A DNA stretch of 64,000 nucleotides from Hemerocallis citrina (taxonomy: Eukaryota > Streptophyta > Magnoliopsida > Asparagales > Asphodelaceae). A program made the translations under genes and the position numbers. Position 1 is the stretch's first letter, and every line of letters starts with the position of its first letter. The stretch lies in contig CM030363.1 of NCBI GenBank assembly GCA_017893485.1, forward strand, positions 178,634,935 through 178,698,934, written 5' to 3'. Below are positions 59,290 through 64,000 of the stretch, one piece after another. The notes below the pieces were generated by a model. It worked only from the letters and a program-made list of their open reading frames with translations. It searched no databases and was not told the origin of the DNA.

Positions 59290-60905
59290 GCCCAAGAATG
59301 TAGGTTTAGACCTCGGTCATGACCTGGAGAAAGGGATCAGGTTGCGCGAGATGACACCGGTAACAGTGGAGAGTCTCATAAGCGACCCATCCTTGAGGAG
59401 CATTTTGATTATTTCCGGAAAGAATTCAAGAGCTCTAAGAATTTTAAAAAAGATTCAATCGATTAGAGATAGCTATGGGACTCAGATTTCAAGATTCTGG
59501 TGGACCTAGTAGATCACCATGTGTTCGATTTCAGGACCATCACCATTTTCGTAGGGATGGAGAATGTGGAGATTATGGCCAGTGGGGGCTTATTCGTAGG
59601 AATCAAAAATCAAGATTTGGTCGAGATCAAGAACCTAGGTTCGATCGACAACATAGACCAAGATTTGGGGGACACTAACATGATGAAGGTAACACTTTCT
59701 TTCCCAAACACCCCAAGATTGACCTTCATAGTTTTGATGGGTCCGAAGATGTGCCCAATTGGATTTATCATATGGAACATCACTTTTCCATACAAATGGT
59801 TAGTAATAGAGACAAGTTTGCGTTTAGCTTTTACTATTTACGAGGAGAAGCATTGATGTGGTGGAGGTGGTATGAGCAGCAGGAGGAAGAGAAAATTGAT
59901 TAGGAAATGCTTAAGCATGAGCTGTTACTACAATATGTGCCAACATAGTGATGATCCTAAGGAGATCTTGTATAAATTGCAACAATTGGGTACAGTGGGT
60001 GAGTATCAAACGAGTTTCTCAAATATAGTCATTTGGCAAAAAAATATAGCTAAATCTTCACTAGTGAGTTGTTATATTTCGGGGTTAAAATCAGAAGTGA
60101 GGAAGGAAGTGAAGCTCAAACACCTAAGAACTGCATGTGCTTGAAGCATACAGAGAAGCTATTGTTAGGGAATCCATTCTTAATGACCAAAAGAGATCTT
60201 GGAAGTTTGGTGGTCATGTTAAGAGTAATGTTACATTCTCAAAACCTATTGCAGGTGTTCCAGTTCCTACTAGTAAATCATTGCCACTCTCAAATCCTAA
60301 CTCATACCCTGCCAAGTCTAGAGATCCTCAATTCATGTAGTACATGAAAGAAATGAGAGAGACGAGTTTATGTTTCCATTGTGACGAAAAGTTTGTCAGA
60401 TGACATAAATGTGTGGGAAATACATTCATGCATATGATGGCCACTCACGAGGGGGGAACTTTTATGCAAATTTTGGGACCTCTTGATGGAAATGAATAAG
60501 ATGAAGAAGGTCATACATATGAGGAAGTTGAAATTGAACATCAAGTGGAAGAGCCAGTTTCAAATGCACTCAAAATTCTCAAATATCATGATTCTGCGGC
60601 TATCTCTCTAAATACCTTCACTTGTAGCAACACTCCTAAAACATTTAGAGTGCAGGGTACTATTAAGTCTACTCCTGTGTGTGCGCTCTTGGATACAGGT
60701 GCCACACACAATTTCATTGATGCCCAGCTTGTCAGGAGACTCTAGCTACCTATGAATACATCTATGCAGTTGGAGGTCACTGTTGCAGGGGAAAGACTGC
60801 TAAGCAGTCCTTGCCTATGTGAGGGAGTCATATTTTTTAGCCAAGGGGTGCCATAGTTGCAAACTTTCATGTTCTCTCCATGGACACTAGTCTATTGGTA
60901 CTAGG
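59290..60905 (+). pseudogene. Gag and protease remnants of the decayed gypsy element
   Basis: Reading in several frames, 59706-59900 carries the Gag core (FDGSEDVPNWIYHME.. and LRGEALMWW). 59950-60140 carries its C-terminal part (SCYISGLKSEVRKEV). The knuckle CFHCDEKF..HKC is at about 60375-60410 with an in-frame TGA replacing the expected Gly. The protease motif LLDTGATHNFID is at about 60690-60722. There are numerous stops (for example 60338-60340, 60498-60500 and 60743-60745) and frameshifts. Not functional. Confidence 0.8.
60901..60905. repeat. Target-site duplication of the copia LTR (CTAGG)
   Basis: CTAGG here and at 62415-62419. Removing the LTR restores a continuous pol reading (LVLGNQWIETLGDV). 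Confidence 0.93.
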
Positions 60906-62414
60906 TGTTGGTGTATGCCCTAGAGGCCAGTTGTGTATTGACATTACTAGTTTACATTGCATTATGACATTTATTTCATATATGAGGTATTTCATTTATT
61001 GTGTTTTTTATTGTGATTAAATGAGGATAATAAAGTCCTTATAATAGTATGTTCAATACCATGGGATATCAAGTGCATGAGCTTATTATGAGATCCTATT
61101 GGTTGTAATCTGGAACACTATTCTTAAATGTCCTTAGTCAAGTATTATTGTGAATTAGGACAACAACAATATACAGAGACTAGTATGTGCGTAGACTGAT
61201 GACCATATCTCACGGGTCATGGATATGAGATATCAAGTCTTTCCATTGGTACATATTAGAGTAATAATGTACTGGACTGACCCACTATGAGAACGCTCCA
61301 TGGATCGTTACGTGTGTCATAAGCGATTCTCACAGTGACCATAGCGTGTGTAGTCCTTTGACTTGAAATCATTACGGTTCCCTACTTGAGAAGTAATATG
61401 TTTTAAAATCGTCAAATGTTGTCTGTAATAAGGTGATTATAAAGTCGACTATTGGATATACTACAAATCATGCGAAGGGATGTGAGTGACTTAGATAGGA
61501 TTTGTCCTTCTTACATAACAGGAGCGATATCTATGGGTCCCTGTGATTGAGTAAGACTACAAAATACATGGCTATTCTCAAATGAGTCAATATGAGATAT
61601 TGATCTGCTCATTTGTTTTAGTAAGTCTACTCAGAGATCAAGAAACCAAAGATTGAACTATACAAGGGTGACACGCTCTATGCATTGTGGTCAATTAAGA
61701 TATCTAAACAAAGGGACTAGACTACATGAACATTGGTCACAGATAGGTTATGTCTAATCACTGACATTCTCGTTATTTGAGAAGCAGTGATGTATTGCGA
61801 GATATCGCTCACTGTTTGTAATACTAGAATATGATTTTAGTATCACTATCAACGTAATGGGACCCTACAGAGTCACACACTTAGAATGGATCAAAATTAG
61901 AATTTAAATTCATAAGATAAATTTAATTGGGAATCCAAGTAAGACTTGGACTCCTGACATTGGTTGGACATTTAATTAGATTAAATGGGCTGACTAAAGT
62001 TCAGAGGGCCACACACGAATCTGACCCAAGTCGGATTATGAGCCCAACAAGCTCATTACTCTCTTAGGGTTGATTTACTGCAGCTATATATATGATACAT
62101 ATCTGTGAAAAAGTTGCATATGAGAAAACCCTTGCCATCACAGAAATTGTGAGAGAGATCGTGAGGAACAGCCCCATCCCCCAGCTAGCACCGCGGCATG
62201 AGGAAACTTGGTTTTGATCCGTTCGTGTGGATACCGTAGAGGCACCGCAACATTGCAGTGCTGTGATCGACATATCTTGGAGACAGCAGATACATCCTTA
62301 AGGTATAACTCCTAAACACGTTTTATAGTTTTCACATGGATCAATGGCTAGGTTTCAATATTTTATAATTTTTCTATTGTGTATTCAATCTGTGTTTGCC
62401 ATTAAAACCTAACA
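60906..62414 (+). mobile_element. Solo LTR, Ty1/copia (Angela-like)
   Basis: 1509 bp starting TGTTGGTGTATGCCCTAGAGGCC and ending AAACCTAACA, with a perfect 5 bp duplication. The first 25 bases resemble Angela/BARE LTRs, which I recall as starting TGTTGG..ATGCCCTAGAGGC. A TATA-like TATATATAT lies at about 62084-62092. A single LTR with intact TSD and no internal region means LTR-LTR recombination removed the rest. Confidence 0.85.
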
Positions 62415-62419
62415 CTAGG

Positions 62420-62871
62420 AAACCAATGGATTGAGACTCTGGGTGATGTGATATGGAATATGAAGGAAAAAGGGTGCGGTTTCAGCCTGGTAATAAGCAA
62501 AGAGAGCTAAGGGGAATTTTTCCTAAGGAGTGGGAGTTATCTACTGCTAAAATCATGACTAAGTCATTGAGCTATATGAAATAAGGATTATTGTTGCACA
62601 TGGTTGGAAACACACATATACAGTCAGAAGCTTCTGTCCCCATGAATCCAAGCATTCAGACACTTTTGCAAAAGTACCAAATTGGCTTTAAAGAAGACAT
62701 TGGTCTTCCACCCAAAAGGTCTTGTGATCACTGTATTACTCTGATTCCTAGAGCTAAGACAATCTCTCAGAGACCCTATAAACATCATTGGCATATAAAA
62801 AAATGAAATTGAGAAGTTGGTCAAAGACATGTTGGAGTCAGGTGTTATCAGGGACAACCATAGTTCATTTT
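62420..62871 (+). pseudogene. RT N-terminal remnant of the decayed gypsy element
   Basis: Continues the pol interrupted at 60905. 62640-62800 reads LPPKRSCDHCITLIPRAK and RPYKHHW, the conserved stretch before RT. Then, after a frame change, 62805-62870 reads NEIEKLVKDMLESGVIRD. It is truncated by the LTR at 62872. Confidence 0.8.
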
Positions 62872-64000
62872 TGTCACGCTCAGCTTCCCAAAAAGGAGAT
62901 ACAGAATACAGATATATGACTAAGTCTAGCGAATGGCTTTCACCATTAATAAGTTGTCAGGATCTTTACAACAAGAAAAAGTATAAATAAGAGATATACA
63001 AGAGAAATAGTCAACCACGCCTGCACAATTGAATTATTATAGTCAACAAGATTACTTGAAACAAGAAACAAGAATACTGAATTTCAAATAATCAAGTCTG
63101 GAACAAAACACAAGTCTGGGACAAAAAGCCCAATACAAATATCCATGTAACAAATTACAATTATTCAAGATAAGCAACAAGAAATAAATAGATATAGCAA
63201 GAACTCCAACCAACTAGAATCTTTGATCACCTACTCCATCAGGCAGCTGATCACCATAATCTGCAATTTAATAAATTGTAGGAAAAAGAAAAGAGAAACA
63301 AAATGCCCGTCAATGCAAGTTACGGGCCACTTGTAGTGCAAGCAATAAGTACAGGAAAAAAAAAAGACAAGGATAGAGTAACAATGGAAGCAAGTATAGC
63401 ATGGAAAGGTGTAACAACAAAATAGAGTAACTAACTCTAAGTCAAGAACAGAACAAGTAGCATGAAAAGATAAACGGGTGCAAGTGGCATATAACAAGTG
63501 TCAAGTATCATGTAAACGAGTAACAAGTAACAAGTGATCAAGTAACCAAGTATCATGTACAAGTAACAAGTAGCAAGTGTCAAGTGATCATGTTCAAGTC
63601 TTGTATCTAGTCATATCTAGGTAGCACTTCATGCGTCCCAAATTTTTACCACATAGTTGCTACATTCAAACAAGTTGCGTTTTAGATTTCATAGTGGATC
63701 ATAGAAGGCAGTGTACTCCGGGACAAGCTCCAAGTATCAAGTATCAAGCTCCAAGTAACAAGTATCAAGCTCCAAGTAACCAAGTATTACGTGTTAAGTG
63801 TGCAAGTGTCAACTAATTACGTGTCAAGCTCCAAATAACCATGTATCAAGCTCCAAATAACCAAGTAGGATCTATGAATCCTCTTCCGAGTACACGTTTC
63901 TGTATTTTCCACTATTAGATCATTCCCTTTAACCCGGGCTTAGTTTCTTGTTATTATTATTCAAGCAAGCATGGACGTGCACAAACAAGTCAAGAAACAT
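62872..64000 (-). mobile_element. Tekay-type LTR, partial, runs off the window
   Basis: On the plus strand it begins TGTCACGCTCAGCTTCC, the reverse complement of the LTR 3' end seen in the solo LTR at 5554-5575 (GGAAGCGGGGCGTGACA). Similarity continues patchily (ATAAGTTGT.., and TGATCACCT near 63224 versus about 5230). It is therefore a minus-strand LTR 3' end of the same family. The rest lies beyond 64000. Confidence 0.6.
63480..63860. repeat. Short degenerate tandem repeat (CAAGTAACAAGTATCAAGCTC type)
   Basis: Permutations of CAAGTAAC, CAAGTATC and CAAGCTC recur throughout, with a denser run at 63728-63860. No coding support. Confidence 0.8.

Larger units (their letters stand above)
58936..62871 (+). 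mobile_element. Decayed Ty3/gypsy element, short-LTR (Reina-like?), 5' part
   Basis: A plus-strand element with a 5' LTR of about 310 bp, initiator-Met-type PBS, gag and protease remnants, then RT start. It is interrupted by a solo copia LTR (60906-62414) and cut at 62872 by another LTR; its 3' end is outside the window. The short LTR and the CxxC..GHKC-type Gag knuckle suggest a Reina-type chromovirus, but no diagnostic domain is visible. Confidence 0.65.

Noticed and set aside
62064..62273. Minus-strand frame in the copia solo LTR
   Set aside because: Lies wholly inside an LTR and has no homology I recognise.

Overview
This window is nuclear DNA of a flowering plant, probably a eudicot. 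The evidence is indirect: plant-specific Ty3/gypsy lineages (Tekay, Tat, Athila), a plant-type hAT element, long TA and ATT microsatellites and AT-rich spacers. There are no bacterial operons, rRNA or tRNA genes, CRISPR arrays or convincing host protein genes. Nearly everything is transposable-element DNA, most of it in one nest whose insertion boundaries can be read to the base.

Layout. Positions 1-1842 hold ATT repeats and a block of hairpin-like repeats. A solo Tekay-type LTR fills 1843-5575. Positions 5576-7050 are non-coding flank. From 7056 to 54999 lies a minus-strand Tekay-type element with target duplication AAGAG. Its right (5') LTR is 51552-54999, its degenerate gag-pol is 48894-51551, and its left (3') LTR is 7056-48893. 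That left LTR has been split by (a) a 13.9 kb Tat-lineage element at 7827-21764 (TSD CCTGG), (b) an Athila element at 23261-45910 (TSD TATAT), (c) a small MITE at 45994-46312 and (d) a 1.1 kb long-TIR element at about 46337-47439. The first Athila element is itself split by an hAT transposon at 25403-30171 (TSD TATTGAAG) and by a second, minus-strand Athila element at 32118-43095 (TSD GCTGC). That second element is young: it has near-identical LTRs and an uninterrupted gag-pol frame of about 1737 codons.

Right of the nest, 55005-57231 has no recognisable gene. Positions 57232-58395 form a composite inverted-repeat element carrying about ten copies of a near-perfect palindrome. A tyrosine-rich ORF of unknown nature follows (58409-58966). 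A decayed plus-strand Ty3/gypsy element (58936-62871) contains a solo Ty1/copia LTR (60906-62414, TSD CTAGG). It is cut by another Tekay-type LTR that runs off the right edge (62872-64000).

The coding content therefore belongs to retrotransposon replication (Gag, protease, reverse transcriptase, RNase H, integrase) and to one hAT transposase. The least conventional items are a three-exon antisense extra gene inside the Tat element, large tandem arrays in the same element, a Gag-only Athila derivative fused in frame across a protease deletion, and the palindrome array at 57.4-58.3 kb. I found no convincing new biological system; the strongest content is the fully resolved nest and these internal oddities.
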